Assembly: GCA_002479245.1 (NCBI GenBank)
Contig: DLMG01000189.1
Span: forward strand, 1 to 13,756
From: Verrucomicrobia subdivision 3 bacterium UBA7542
GTDB taxonomy: Bacteria; Verrucomicrobiota; Verrucomicrobiia; Limisphaerales; UBA11358
Direction of reading: 5' to 3'
DNA: 13,756 bases
Positions within the stretch are counted from its first letter, which is position 1. Each line of letters starts with the position of its first letter. Of this stretch, positions 1-5,688 are shown piece after piece. A program made the position numbers and the translations under genes. The notes under the pieces are model-generated. The model did not search any database. It saw nothing but the letters and a program-made list of their open reading frames with translations, and was not told where the DNA came from.

Positions 1-167
1 GGCATCCGCAACCGGTGCTGCTGACCTCGGCGGTGAGCGGCTCGGACAAGCTGGAACGCTTCACGGAAACCGGCGCGAACAGCGGCTCGCTCGGCGTGTT
101 CGAGGCAAAATATCTCATCCGCCTGATGCAGGCGAATGCAAGGATGTTCGACAAGTTCGGCGCGTGA
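1..167 (+). CDS. C-terminal end of an unidentified protein (partial, 5' end outside window)
   Basis: An open frame runs in from the left edge and stops at TGA 165-167, giving the last 54 residues of a protein. The visible part has a short hydrophobic beta-like stretch (PVLLTSAVSG) followed by a Gly/Ser-rich turn and a charged amphipathic helix ending KFGA. I do not recognise the family. It is credible as coding because it reaches the edge without a stop, has G+C-rich third positions, and is followed at once by the strong Shine-Dalgarno that serves the next gene. This suggests co-transcription with pgsA. Neither a GTPase C-terminus nor a RimO/MiaB TRAM domain (RimO often neighbours pgsA) fits the visible residues. 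Confidence 0.6.
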   Translation, partial: HPQPVLLTSAVSGSDKLERFTETGANSGSLGVFEAKYLIRLMQANARMFDKFGA

Positions 168-175
168 AAAGGAGG
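167..175 (+). promoter_or_regulatory. Strong Shine-Dalgarno, displaced from pgsA
   Basis: AAAAGGAGG directly follows the stop codon of the upstream gene and is close to a perfect anti-Shine-Dalgarno match. The conserved pgsA start at 256 lies about 80 bases away, too far for direct use. The nearest ATG is at 188, out of frame with pgsA. A low-complexity repeat fills the gap, so the site probably belonged to pgsA before the repeat inserted. Confidence 0.7.
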
Positions 176-187
176 ATAACTGGATTG

Positions 188-256
188 ATGGACAAATGGA
201 TGAATGGAAACCTCAACCATCCAATAATCCAGCAATCCAACAATCCGGCAATCTGA
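188..256 (+). CDS. Possible 22-codon leader ORF coupled to pgsA
   Basis: ATG 188 sits 12 bases after the strong Shine-Dalgarno at 167-175 and opens a 22-codon frame through the repeat, ending at TGA 254-256. That stop overlaps the pgsA ATG (256-258) by one base as TGATG, a common stop-start coupling arrangement. The peptide is Asn/Pro/Gln-rich with no recognisable domain, because it is a translation of the repeat. If translated, its role would be to deliver ribosomes to the pgsA start, not to make a functional peptide. The sequence shows the arrangement; the coupling is inference. Confidence 0.3.
   Translation: MDKWMNGNLNHPIIQQSNNPAI
190..255 (+). repeat. Low-complexity ATCCA/AATCC repeat between Shine-Dalgarno and pgsA start
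   Basis: The stretch is built from repeated AATCC/ATCCA units (ccatccaataatcc, agcaatcc, aacaatcc, ggcaatc) after a tggatgaatgg-type lead-in. It resembles the ACATCCAAC-type repeats at 4776-4846 and 6546-6631 in unit length and composition, but is not a copy of them. It is purine-poor and unlike the coding sequence on either side. Confidence 0.6.
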
Positions 257-852
257 TGAATCTGCCGAACAAGCTGACGGTGTCGCGTTTCGCGCTGACG
301 GTGCTTTTTCTGTGGGCGCTGTTCTCACCGATCCCGTTTAATGACACGCTGGCCCTGATTTTTTTCTGCGTGGCGAGTTTTACCGATTATCTGGACGGGA
401 GCATCTCGCGGCGGCACGGCCTCGTCACCAACTTCGGCATCCTGATGGACCCGCTGGCGGACAAGGTGCTGGTCTGTTCGGCGTTCATTGCGTTTGTTGA
501 AAGCACGCACCTGAATCCCGGCGCGCCGGTAAAGGTGGCGGCGTGGATGGTCATCATCATTGTCGCGCGCGAACTGGCCATCACCGGCATGCGATTGCTG
601 GCGGCGTCAAAAAACATCGTCATCGCCGCGGACAACCTTGGCAAACTCAAGACCGTTTTCCAGATTGTCACCATCATTGCGCTGCTCGTCACCGATGCAG
701 CCAATGAGTGGAGCCCGTGGCTGCAAAACCTTTTTCAGCCCTGGGTGGCGCGGTTCGCGCAGATCGCGCTATGGGTGACGGTCGCGCTGACGGCGGTGTC
801 GGGTTTGATTTACCTGTGGCGCAACCGGGCGGTTTATTTGAGCGATGCCTGA
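256..852 (+). CDS. pgsA: CDP-diacylglycerol--glycerol-3-phosphate 3-phosphatidyltransferase (PgsA-like)
   Basis: A 198-residue integral membrane CDP-alcohol phosphatidyltransferase, the usual PgsA length. PgsA joins CDP-diacylglycerol and glycerol-3-phosphate to give phosphatidylglycerol phosphate, the committed step to phosphatidylglycerol and cardiolipin, at the inner membrane. The CDP-OH-P motif DG-x2-(A)-R-x8-G-x3-D-x3-D is present at residues 47-69: D47, G48, R52, G61, D65 and D69, all metal- and substrate-binding positions, with Ser51 replacing the usual Ala. The N-terminus MNLPNKLTVSR is the typical PgsA opening, so the start at 256 is preferred over an in-frame ATG at 196, which would add a repeat-derived Pro/Asn/Gln tail. 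Membrane helices are near 12-25, 30-44, 71-82, 95-115, 134-147 and 168-187. The subfamily call over other CDP-alcohol transferases rests on the N-terminus and the MDPLADK block. Confidence 0.9.
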   Translation: MNLPNKLTVSRFALTVLFLWALFSPIPFNDTLALIFFCVASFTDYLDGSISRRHGLVTNFGILMDPLADKVLVCSAFIAFVESTHLNPGAPVKVAAWMVIIIVARELAITGMRLLAASKNIVIAADNLGKLKTVFQIVTIIALLVTDAANEWSPWLQNLFQPWVARFAQIALWVTVALTAVSGLIYLWRNRAVYLSDA

Positions 853-856
853 TGAC

Positions 857-924
857 GGAGGTTGAGAGTTGAGGGCGTAAAGCCCCGTGGGAGGCCACGC
901 CCCTTTACGGGGTTGAAAGTTGAG
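857..924. repeat. Palindromic intergenic element between convergent pgsA and rodZ-like gene
   Basis: GTAAAG (877-882) pairs with CTTTAC (903-908), and CGTGG inside it pairs with CCACG, giving an interrupted hairpin. It is flanked by two near-identical direct repeats, ggttgagagttgag (860-873) and ggttgaaagttgag (911-924). It lies in the 111-base gap between two converging genes, so it could act as a bidirectional terminator. It lacks a clean U-tract, and its flanking direct repeats make a dispersed repeat element equally likely. Confidence 0.55.
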
Positions 925-963
925 AGACCTGAAGCGGGTTTCGTTACCTCGACTCCTACCGGG

Positions 964-1461
964 CTAGCGATGTGACGCCAGAGGCAGCATCTGGCCTGAA
1001 TTCGCCGATTGATAAACCGCCGGTTGCAAATCCGCCAGCGAATCAGTGTGTTTATGGTGCCGCCAGGCAAAACTGGCGAAGAAAACAACCAAAGCAATTC
1101 CCAAAACGGCGGCTCCGACCATTCCGAATTTCCAATTCAGTTTCGAGAGCAGAAACATCAGCCGGTCGAGCGGCGTGTTCGACGCTTCAGTCAACGGCGG
1201 CGGCTCGCTGAATTTTTCCGTCCGACCCAGTTCGGCGTTGAGCGCGGCCATGATTTGCGGCACGTCGAGTTTGAGCAGCGTGGCGTAATTTTTCACCGAG
1301 CCGCGAATGTAAATCGTCGCGGAAAACAAATCGAAATTCCCCTCCTCCAGCGCGCGGATGAGGTCGGTGCGGATTTTTGTGACTTCCGCAACCTGCGGGA
1401 TCGTGAGTTTCCGGGCTTCGCGTGCAACACGGAGTTGTTCGGCGACCGTTGACATGGCCAT
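964..1461 (-). CDS. Short RodZ-like helix-turn-helix membrane protein
   Basis: A 165-residue protein. Residues 4-66 form a RodZ-type HTH_25 domain: an EQLRVAREARKL opening, then QVAEVTKIRTDLIRALEEGNFD and YIRGSVKNYATLLKLD blocks. A Pro/Thr-rich linker follows (87-98), then a basic juxtamembrane stretch and one membrane helix at about 113-131. Only about 30 residues follow, so the periplasmic DUF4115 domain of full RodZ (about 340 residues in E. coli) is missing. RodZ links MreB filaments to the cell-wall elongation machinery, and the cytoplasmic HTH part is the MreB-binding part. The start at 1461 (MAMSTVAEQ) keeps the family N-terminus; an in-frame upstream extension to 1548 adds an unrelated hydrophobic tail. 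A start at 1455 is also possible. No clear Shine-Dalgarno. Orientation is convergent with pgsA. Confidence 0.75.
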   Translation of the reverse strand: MAMSTVAEQLRVAREARKLTIPQVAEVTKIRTDLIRALEEGNFDLFSATIYIRGSVKNYATLLKLDVPQIMAALNAELGRTEKFSEPPPLTEASNTPLDRLMFLLSKLNWKFGMVGAAVLGIALVVFFASFAWRHHKHTDSLADLQPAVYQSANSGQMLPLASHR

Positions 1462-1779
1462 ATTATTCAAAGGTTTTAAGCAATTTAGCAATCCAAATAG
1501 CACGAAAGAGGCCAATTTGGGCCTTGGATCAAGAAACAGAACAACCAAGGAACAAAGCAGTCAAGGCCCTGTCGCGAATGTCATCTACGATAAAATCCGA
1601 AGCTTGAAATCCGAAAACCGAAAGAATCCCGAAATCCAAAGCCCGAAACCTGATTCCAAGCCACCACTGTTGACGGATTCATTTCGGACTTCGGATTACT
1701 TTCGGTTTTCGAGCTTCGGTTTTCGAATTTTTCAATCCAATTGAACCTTTTCTCGCGTCTGGCATTCTTCTCTGTGTAA
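1462..1779. other. 318-base gap between divergent rodZ-like and ECF sigma genes
   Basis: This gap must hold the promoters of both divergent genes, but I see no convincing -35/-10 pair for either. GGGCCTTG (1519-1526) and CAAGGCCC (1562-1569) can form a weak 8-bp stem. From about 1591 the gap is occupied by the ATCCGAAA-type palindrome listed separately. No open frame here looks like a gene. Confidence 0.5.
1591..1740. repeat. Long imperfect palindrome of degenerate ATCCGAAA units
   Basis: The left arm (1591-1650) repeats degenerate (A)ATCCGAAA / CCGAAAACCGAAAG units. The right arm (1675-1740) carries the same units in reverse complement, such as TTTCGGACTTCGGATT and TTTCGGTTTTCG. The longest exact pairing is CGAAAACCGAAAG (1612-1624) with CTTTCGGTTTTCG (1699-1711), 13 of 13. 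The arms converge on a unique centre around 1655-1675. The structure is a large cruciform-forming repeat, not a simple terminator. Confidence 0.75.
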
Positions 1780-2328
1780 ATGCTGGTGGTGGCTGAACGC
1801 GAACAACTGCCCGTGCCACAGGCCAAAGCCGGAGAACCGGAGGCTTGGGACGCTCTCTTTCGACGCTACCAACTGCCCTTATATGTCTATGTTTTTGAAC
1901 TGGTGCATGACGAACAGACGAGCCTCGACCTTGTGCAGGAGACGTTCATCGCCGCCGTCCGACACATCGGCAGCCTGCGCGACGATGCGAAATTCGGAAG
2001 CTGGCTCTTCGGCATCGCCCACCAGAAATGCCTGCAACGCTGGCGAAAACAAAATCGCGAAGAAATTCTGCCCGACGAAATCGCCGAGACACCGGATGAA
2101 TCTGAAAACCGCCCGGACGACTTGCTCATCCAGCGGGAACAGGAGGCCGAGTTTATGCAACTACTGAATCAGTTGCCGTTGCCGCAACGCTCGGTGTTGC
2201 TGTTGCATTTTGTCGAAGACTTTTCGCTCGAAGAAATTGCGAGCATTACGGAGACGCAACTCGGCACGGTGAAGTCCAGGTTGCACTACGCCAAAAAAAC
2301 GTTGCGGAAATTGTTGGAAGAACAATGA
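1780..2328 (+). CDS. ECF-family RNA polymerase sigma factor
   Basis: A 182-residue sigma-70-family factor with only regions 2 and 4, the ECF layout and length. Region 2 spans about residues 22-92, with the core-binding helix containing DLVQETFIAAV (50-60) and the promoter-melting segment GSWLFGIAHQKCLQRWRK (73-90). An acidic linker (93-120) follows. Region 4 spans about 122-180, with LPLPQRSVLLLHFVEDFSLEEIA and the recognition helix TQLGTVKSRLHYAKKTL (159-175). It directs RNA polymerase to a dedicated promoter set in the cytoplasm. The ATG at 1780 has no clear Shine-Dalgarno; GTG codons at 1786 and 1789 are alternatives. The next gene downstream encodes a single-pass membrane protein, the usual place for an anti-sigma partner. 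Which ECF group it belongs to cannot be read from sequence alone. Confidence 0.93.
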   Translation: MLVVAEREQLPVPQAKAGEPEAWDALFRRYQLPLYVYVFELVHDEQTSLDLVQETFIAAVRHIGSLRDDAKFGSWLFGIAHQKCLQRWRKQNREEILPDEIAETPDESENRPDDLLIQREQEAEFMQLLNQLPLPQRSVLLLHFVEDFSLEEIASITETQLGTVKSRLHYAKKTLRKLLEEQ

Positions 2329-2337
2329 ACAATAAAA

Positions 2338-2366
2338 ACTCTAACGCAGAGGCGCCGAGACGCAAA
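2338..2366 (+). repeat. ACGCAGAGGCGCCGAGACGC-type short repeat
   Basis: The stretch consists of near-repeats of an acgcagaggcgc / gagacgcaaag unit just after the sigma-factor stop. Its composition is unlike either neighbour. Similar ACGCAGAGACGCAGAG strings occur as dispersed intergenic repeats in many bacteria. I know this from general experience and have not searched for it. Confidence 0.45.
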
Positions 2367-2441
2367 GGTAGGGCGGGCAGTCCCCTGCCCGCCGCCCATC
2401 CACACGCCAATAACGGCGCGCACGGAGTGACGCGCCCTACC
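2367..2441. repeat. Nested three-way palindrome (REP-like element)
   Basis: The ends GGTAGGGCG (2367-2375) and CGCCCTACC (2433-2441) are perfect reverse complements. Inside, GGCGGGCAG (2372-2380) pairs with CTGCCCGCC (2385-2393) around a four-base TCCC loop, and GGCGCG (2415-2420) pairs with CGCGCC (2431-2436). The inner arms overlap the outer arms by a few bases at both ends, so alternative folds compete. The element ends 11 bases before the ATG of the next gene, so it is transcribed if sigma and the next gene form an operon. Confidence 0.75.
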
Positions 2442-2452
2442 AAAACAAAGGC

Positions 2453-2896
2453 ATGAAAACGCCGCGTGAAATTTTGCTGGAACAACATCGTTCCGCCGCG
2501 CCGAAACTCGACGCCATCCGGCGTGAGGTCATGAAAGTAGCCGCCGATGTCAATCGGCGGAAACAACCTGTCCGCGAATTGACATTCGCGGCTGCACTGG
2601 CAAATGCCATCCGGCTTTCGTTTCTGGAACTGATCTGGCCCTGCCGCCGGATTTGGACGGGCTTGGCGGCGGTCTGGATTTTGATTTTCATTTTCAATTT
2701 CTCGCAGCGCGACCCATCTGAACTGACGGCCAGAAAAACTCCGCCGCCGTCGCCGGAAATGATTCTGACATTCCGGCAGCAGGAAAAATTGCTGGCCGAG
2801 CTGATTGGTCCGAACGAACCGCAAGCCGCCGCACCGCCGAAACCATTTTTGCCGCAACCCAGAAGCGAAGGGCGGATTGAAGCGTGGATGACGTAG
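2453..2896 (+). CDS. Single-pass membrane protein downstream of ECF sigma factor (possible anti-sigma)
   Basis: A 147-residue protein of unrecognised family. The N-terminal half (1-60) is charged and helical, beginning MKTPREILLEQH. One hydrophobic helix spans about 66-84, followed by a Pro-rich C-terminal tail (95-140). There is only one cysteine (Cys64) and no HxxxCxxC zinc anti-sigma motif, so it is not a classical ZAS anti-sigma factor. Position is the main clue: it starts 124 bases after the sigma gene on the same strand. I recall proteins beginning MKTPREILL behind ECF sigma genes in verrucomicrobial genomes, but could not check this. No Shine-Dalgarno is evident, because the preceding bases belong to the palindromic element. 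The anti-sigma role is inference. Confidence 0.72.
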   Translation: MKTPREILLEQHRSAAPKLDAIRREVMKVAADVNRRKQPVRELTFAAALANAIRLSFLELIWPCRRIWTGLAAVWILIFIFNFSQRDPSELTARKTPPPSPEMILTFRQQEKLLAELIGPNEPQAAAPPKPFLPQPRSEGRIEAWMT

Positions 2897-2955
2897 CAGC
2901 GGACGTGAGTCCGCTCAATCTTGGAAAAAATGAGCCGACTCACGTCGGCTGCCAC
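2893..2955. repeat. Inverted repeat overlapping the stop codon of the 147-residue gene
   Basis: Two 25-base arms (2893-2917 and 2931-2955) are reverse complements at 22 of 25 positions, with a 13-base loop (atcttggaaaaaa). The core is gacgtgagtc / gactcacgtc. The TAG stop at 2894-2896 lies in the left arm, and the Shine-Dalgarno of the next gene (2956-2960) abuts the right arm. The hairpin has no downstream U-tract, so it is more likely a repeat element or processing site than a terminator. Confidence 0.75.
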
Positions 2956-2960
2956 GAGGA
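2956..2960 (+). promoter_or_regulatory. Shine-Dalgarno for the 601-residue gene
   Basis: GAGGA lies nine bases before the ATG at 2970, immediately after the right arm of the inverted repeat. It supports this start over any internal one. Confidence 0.6.
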
Positions 2961-2969
2961 AAACTATTT

Positions 2970-4775
2970 ATGAACGAAACACCTAAAAGCAACCGGGGCT
3001 GGCGGCTTCTGCGCCGGAGTTTGATGGCGCTGGCGGTTTTCGCCACGCTGATTGCCATTTTTTACACCGAGGAGAACTGGCGCGGCAAACGGGCCTGGGA
3101 AAACTGCAAACGCGAACTGGAAGCCAAAGGCGCGGTGCTGGATTGGGACAAGTTCATCCCGGCACCCGTGCCGGACGACCAGAATTTTTTCACGGCCAGC
3201 ACCAACATCGCGCTGCGGTTTGTCAAAGCCAGAAATGACATCGAGAGCAAACTGGCGACGGAGTTGCCGTGGCTTCGCTTGCCTCCATTTGGATCGAATT
3301 CCTTCCCGGTGCTCGACACCGCCAAAACCCGGCCGCTGGTCGTAACCGAACTGACGATTGGGCTGTCCACCAGCGCCGCGTCCGCTCCGGGCGAGAGTCA
3401 TGCCCTCGACGTAAAGCTCAATGCCGCCAACGCTCGCGAACAGGTCCAGGATTTGATCCGCACCACTGTTGGCCGGGGCATACTCGGTGCGGCCGGTTTT
3501 CAATTTTCCGAACGACAATTGAGCAACCTGGCGCCGGCGCATATCGTTTTGCAGTCGGACACGATACCTTCGGTGGCCGATCTCGAAAATCTCATCCCGG
3601 AGGATTTGGTCACAAACCTCGGCCATTTGCGGATTGAAGCAACCAGCGACAAAACTTTCCATGTTTTGCTCACCGGCGTGTGCGTCACGGCGGCGGCGGA
3701 TTATTTGAAATGGAGCGACCAATTTGAGCCCGCCTTTGACGAAATCCGCGCGGCATTAAAGCGGTCTTACGCGATTATCCCCGGCGACTATTCGCAGCCG
3801 TATCTGATTCCGATTCCCAATTTCGTCACGATGCGTGCCTTGGCACAAACGCTCGCGCAGCGGGCGCAATGCGATTTCCTGCTCGGCCAGCCGGACAAAG
3901 CATTGCGGGAATTGACATTGGCGCACGATATATGCCGGATTCTGGAAAAGCCGCCGTCGGGCAAACCGATGACCTTGGTCGAAGCGATGATCAATGTGGC
4001 GATTACCGGACTTTACGTTTCAACAATCGCTGACGGTTTCAGATTACATGTCTGGCAGGAGCCACAACTGGCCGCACTTCAGGAACAACTCAAGGGAATT
4101 GATTTATCTCCATTCGTGGCGAAAGCGTTCAACGAACAGCGTGCATCCGCATGCTTCATGCTGGCCAACATTTCACAGACGGAACTTGAAAATCAAAGAT
4201 TGGTTGAAACCAAAAGATATGGAATTTCAGTAAAACCACTGCTCACAGACCCGGAATTTCTCTTTGTGACTTTTGCTCCGCGCGGCTGGATTTATCAAAG
4301 TATGATTGGTATAGCCGAATTTGACCAGAAGATGCAAACCGGTGTTGACCTCACAAGCGGCGTCCTTTCTCCTGGAGAAATTGACGCCTCAATGCGCGGG
4401 ACAGAAAAGGCACTCGATAATCATCGGCTCTATAATTTTTTCCCCAGACTTTTTATTCCCAATGTCACAAAAGTATGGCAAACGACTGCGCGCAATCAAA
4501 CGATGGCCAACGAAGCCCAAATCGTCTGCGCGCTTGAACGCTACCGTCTTGCACATGGCGAATATCCCGAAACGCTCGACGTGCTCGCGCCGCAGTTCAT
4601 TGAAAAATTGCCGCACGACATCATCGGTGGCCAGCCATTGCACTATCGCCGGATCGAAGGTGGAATATTCCTGCTTTATTCCGTCGGGTGGAATGAAACG
4701 GATGATGGCGGCGTGCCGGGAACATTATCCGACCCAAAGCAAGGCGACTGGGTCTGGCAGTATCCGTTGAAGTAG
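2970..4775 (+). CDS. Membrane-anchored protein with pseudopilin-like C-terminal segment, function unknown
   Basis: A 601-residue protein. A basic N-terminus (residues 1-16) precedes one membrane helix at about 17-33; the rest is presumably periplasmic. The body is mostly alpha-helical with no domain I recognise. The last 90 residues (512-601) form a distinct unit: a helix with ALERYRLAHGEYP (521-533), an FIEKLPHDI loop, a YRRIEGG / FLLYSVGWNETDDGG beta segment, and the tail GDWVWQYPLK. The helix-plus-GEYP-plus-beta layout recalls the C-terminal half of type II secretion pseudopilins (GspG-like), but there is no prepilin cleavage site, so it is not a pilin. A lower-G+C patch lies near 4190-4320 (about 40-43% in two 60-base lines counted). 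Its tail is duplicated as a relic at 6489-6545. It follows the sigma and 147-residue genes closely and may share their operon. Confidence 0.75.
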   Translation: MNETPKSNRGWRLLRRSLMALAVFATLIAIFYTEENWRGKRAWENCKRELEAKGAVLDWDKFIPAPVPDDQNFFTASTNIALRFVKARNDIESKLATELPWLRLPPFGSNSFPVLDTAKTRPLVVTELTIGLSTSAASAPGESHALDVKLNAANAREQVQDLIRTTVGRGILGAAGFQFSERQLSNLAPAHIVLQSDTIPSVADLENLIPEDLVTNLGHLRIEATSDKTFHVLLTGVCVTAAADYLKWSDQFEPAFDEIRAALKRSYAIIPGDYSQPYLIPIPNFVTMRALAQTLAQRAQCDFLLGQPDKALRELTLAHDICRILEKPPSGKPMTLVEAMINVAITGLYVSTIADGFRLHVWQEPQLAALQEQLKGIDLSPFVAKAFNEQRASACFMLANISQTELENQRLVETKRYGISVKPLLTDPEFLFVTFAPRGWIYQSMIGIAEFDQKMQTGVDLTSGVLSPGEIDASMRGTEKALDNHRLYNFFPRLFIPNVTKVWQTTARNQTMANEAQIVCALERYRLAHGEYPETLDVLAPQFIEKLPHDIIGGQPLHYRRIEGGIFLLYSVGWNETDDGGVPGTLSDPKQGDWVWQYPLK

Positions 4776-4846
4776 AAATGCAAAACATCCAACAACCAAC
4801 ATCGAACATCGAATGATTCGTACCCGGTGGCAGTCAATTCGATGTT
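4776..4846. repeat. ACATCCAAC repeat with hairpin, copy 1
   Basis: It begins right at the stop of the 601-residue gene and runs through acatccaac / caacatcgaac units. AACATCGAAT (4805-4814) and ATTCGATGTT (4837-4846) are a perfect 10-bp inverted repeat around 22 bases. Positions 4743-4810, which include the last codons of the gene, match 6513-6580 at 61 of 68 bases without a gap. Confidence 0.75.
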
Positions 4847-4858
4847 AGGCGAAACTTT

Positions 4859-4874
4859 ACACCACGCACGGTGT
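4859..4874. other. Small inverted repeat upstream of the secreted-protein gene
   Basis: ACACC (4859-4863) and GGTGT (4870-4874) pair around acgcac, 14 bases before the ATG at 4888. It could be a small operator or could be chance; the arms are only five bases. Confidence 0.25.
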
Positions 4875-4887
4875 TTATTCACAGACC

Positions 4888-5583
4888 ATGAAAAAAATAA
4901 TCACATTTTTATTCGTGTCCACGCTCACACTGGCAGCAATCGCAGCAGATGTTTACTATTCAACTGTGGCGACCATTGCGCCGCTGATGGATAAGGGACA
5001 ATACAAGGTGGATGTCCGTGTTTCTCGTCTAGTTGAGCAGGATGGGAAGTTTGTTGAAAAATTGATTGCCCAACCAAGACTTTTGTCTGGACTGGGCTGC
5101 CCAGCTTCGTTGTACCAAGGTTTGCAGCCGTCAAACCCTGATTACCAAAAGCAAGAAAATGTTAGTGTCGATGTATCTTGGCCATATCCAGACGAGAGTG
5201 GCGTTGCCTATTGCACTGTCACCGTGAAACTCGGAGATAAGTTGGTGTCGAAATCGAAGGTGGAGCTACAAATTATTGGCAAAGGGCGAGTTCCACTCAT
5301 TTTGTCAACGCAGAATGTTGACTCAAAATCAGTGCGGGTTGTGGTTAAAAAACCGAACGTCTATGTTTTGCTTGAGTTCGGCGGCAAGACCGAGGAAGAA
5401 GCCAGAAAGGTCGCAGTCGAGAATCTTGGGAATCAGGCGCAGGTTCGAGATGCAGCAGGACACGTAGTTGAAAGTGGCTTCATTAGTGGAACCTACCAGG
5501 AGATTGGTTTGGCATTGGAATACAAGAGCGAGGACGAAGCAAGACGTGTAGCGAGCATTCTGGGGGCAGGGCCAGAAAAATGA
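4888..5583 (+). CDS. Secreted protein with signal peptide, function unknown
   Basis: A 231-residue protein. Residues 1-20 are a clear Sec signal peptide: KK, a hydrophobic core FLFVSTLTLAA, and probable cleavage after AIAA (20) before DVYY. The mature part is beta-rich with two cysteines (71 and 109) that could form a disulfide. The FVEKLIAQPRLLSGLGCPAS segment (55-74) weakly recalls the LLSAPRV-type strand of secretin-related domains; this is only a resemblance. A region with repeated KTEEEARKVA / SEDEARRVASIL helices (167-225) may be two copies of a small alpha-beta unit. G+C is about 45-47% in two 60-base lines counted, below the neighbours, and codon choice is correspondingly more A/T-rich, consistent with transfer. 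It overlaps the next small gene as ATGA. No strong Shine-Dalgarno precedes the ATG. Confidence 0.75.
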   Translation: MKKIITFLFVSTLTLAAIAADVYYSTVATIAPLMDKGQYKVDVRVSRLVEQDGKFVEKLIAQPRLLSGLGCPASLYQGLQPSNPDYQKQENVSVDVSWPYPDESGVAYCTVTVKLGDKLVSKSKVELQIIGKGRVPLILSTQNVDSKSVRVVVKKPNVYVLLEFGGKTEEEARKVAVENLGNQAQVRDAAGHVVESGFISGTYQEIGLALEYKSEDEARRVASILGAGPEK

Positions 5584-5672
5584 TGCCGTCTATGTATTTT
5601 ATAATACTGATTGCGTGTCTCATTCTGGGAATGTTTCTCTTTATGTTAATTTGGCTTTCCAGAAAAAAGTAA
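5580..5672 (+). CDS. 30-residue single-pass membrane peptide, translationally coupled
   Basis: ATG 5580 overlaps the TGA stop of the secreted-protein gene (5581-5583) as ATGA, a typical coupling arrangement. The frame ends at TAA 5670-5672. The peptide is one long hydrophobic helix (YFIILIACLILGMFLFMLIW, about residues 6-25) ending in a basic SRKK tail, so it should insert with the C-terminus in the cytoplasm. A start at the following ATG (5583) is also possible. I know no family for it. The clean membrane-helix pattern, positive-inside tail and exact overlap support a real gene. The alternative is that it is a chance hydrophobic frame in A/T-rich DNA. Confidence 0.5.
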   Translation: MMPSMYFIILIACLILGMFLFMLIWLSRKK

Positions 5673-5688
5673 AACATTCTGCCACCGG

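Noticed and set aside
1009..1452. A 147-codon plus-strand frame opposite the rodZ-like gene.
   Set aside because: Antisense shadow; its product is Arg-rich with no domain, while the minus strand encodes a clear HTH plus membrane helix.
1462..1548. Longer rodZ-like start at 1548.
   Set aside because: It adds a hydrophobic tail before the HTH domain, which would place a DNA-binding-type fold outside the cytoplasm; RodZ begins at the HTH.
4787..4850. Integron attC-like ends: ATCCAAC (4787-4793) and GTTAGGC (4844-4850) match the RYYYAAC and GTTRRRY core patterns, just before a low-G+C gene.
   Set aside because: The two cores pair at only 5 of 7, the first lies in a common low-complexity repeat, no second GTTRRRY site follows the gene pair, and no integrase is present.
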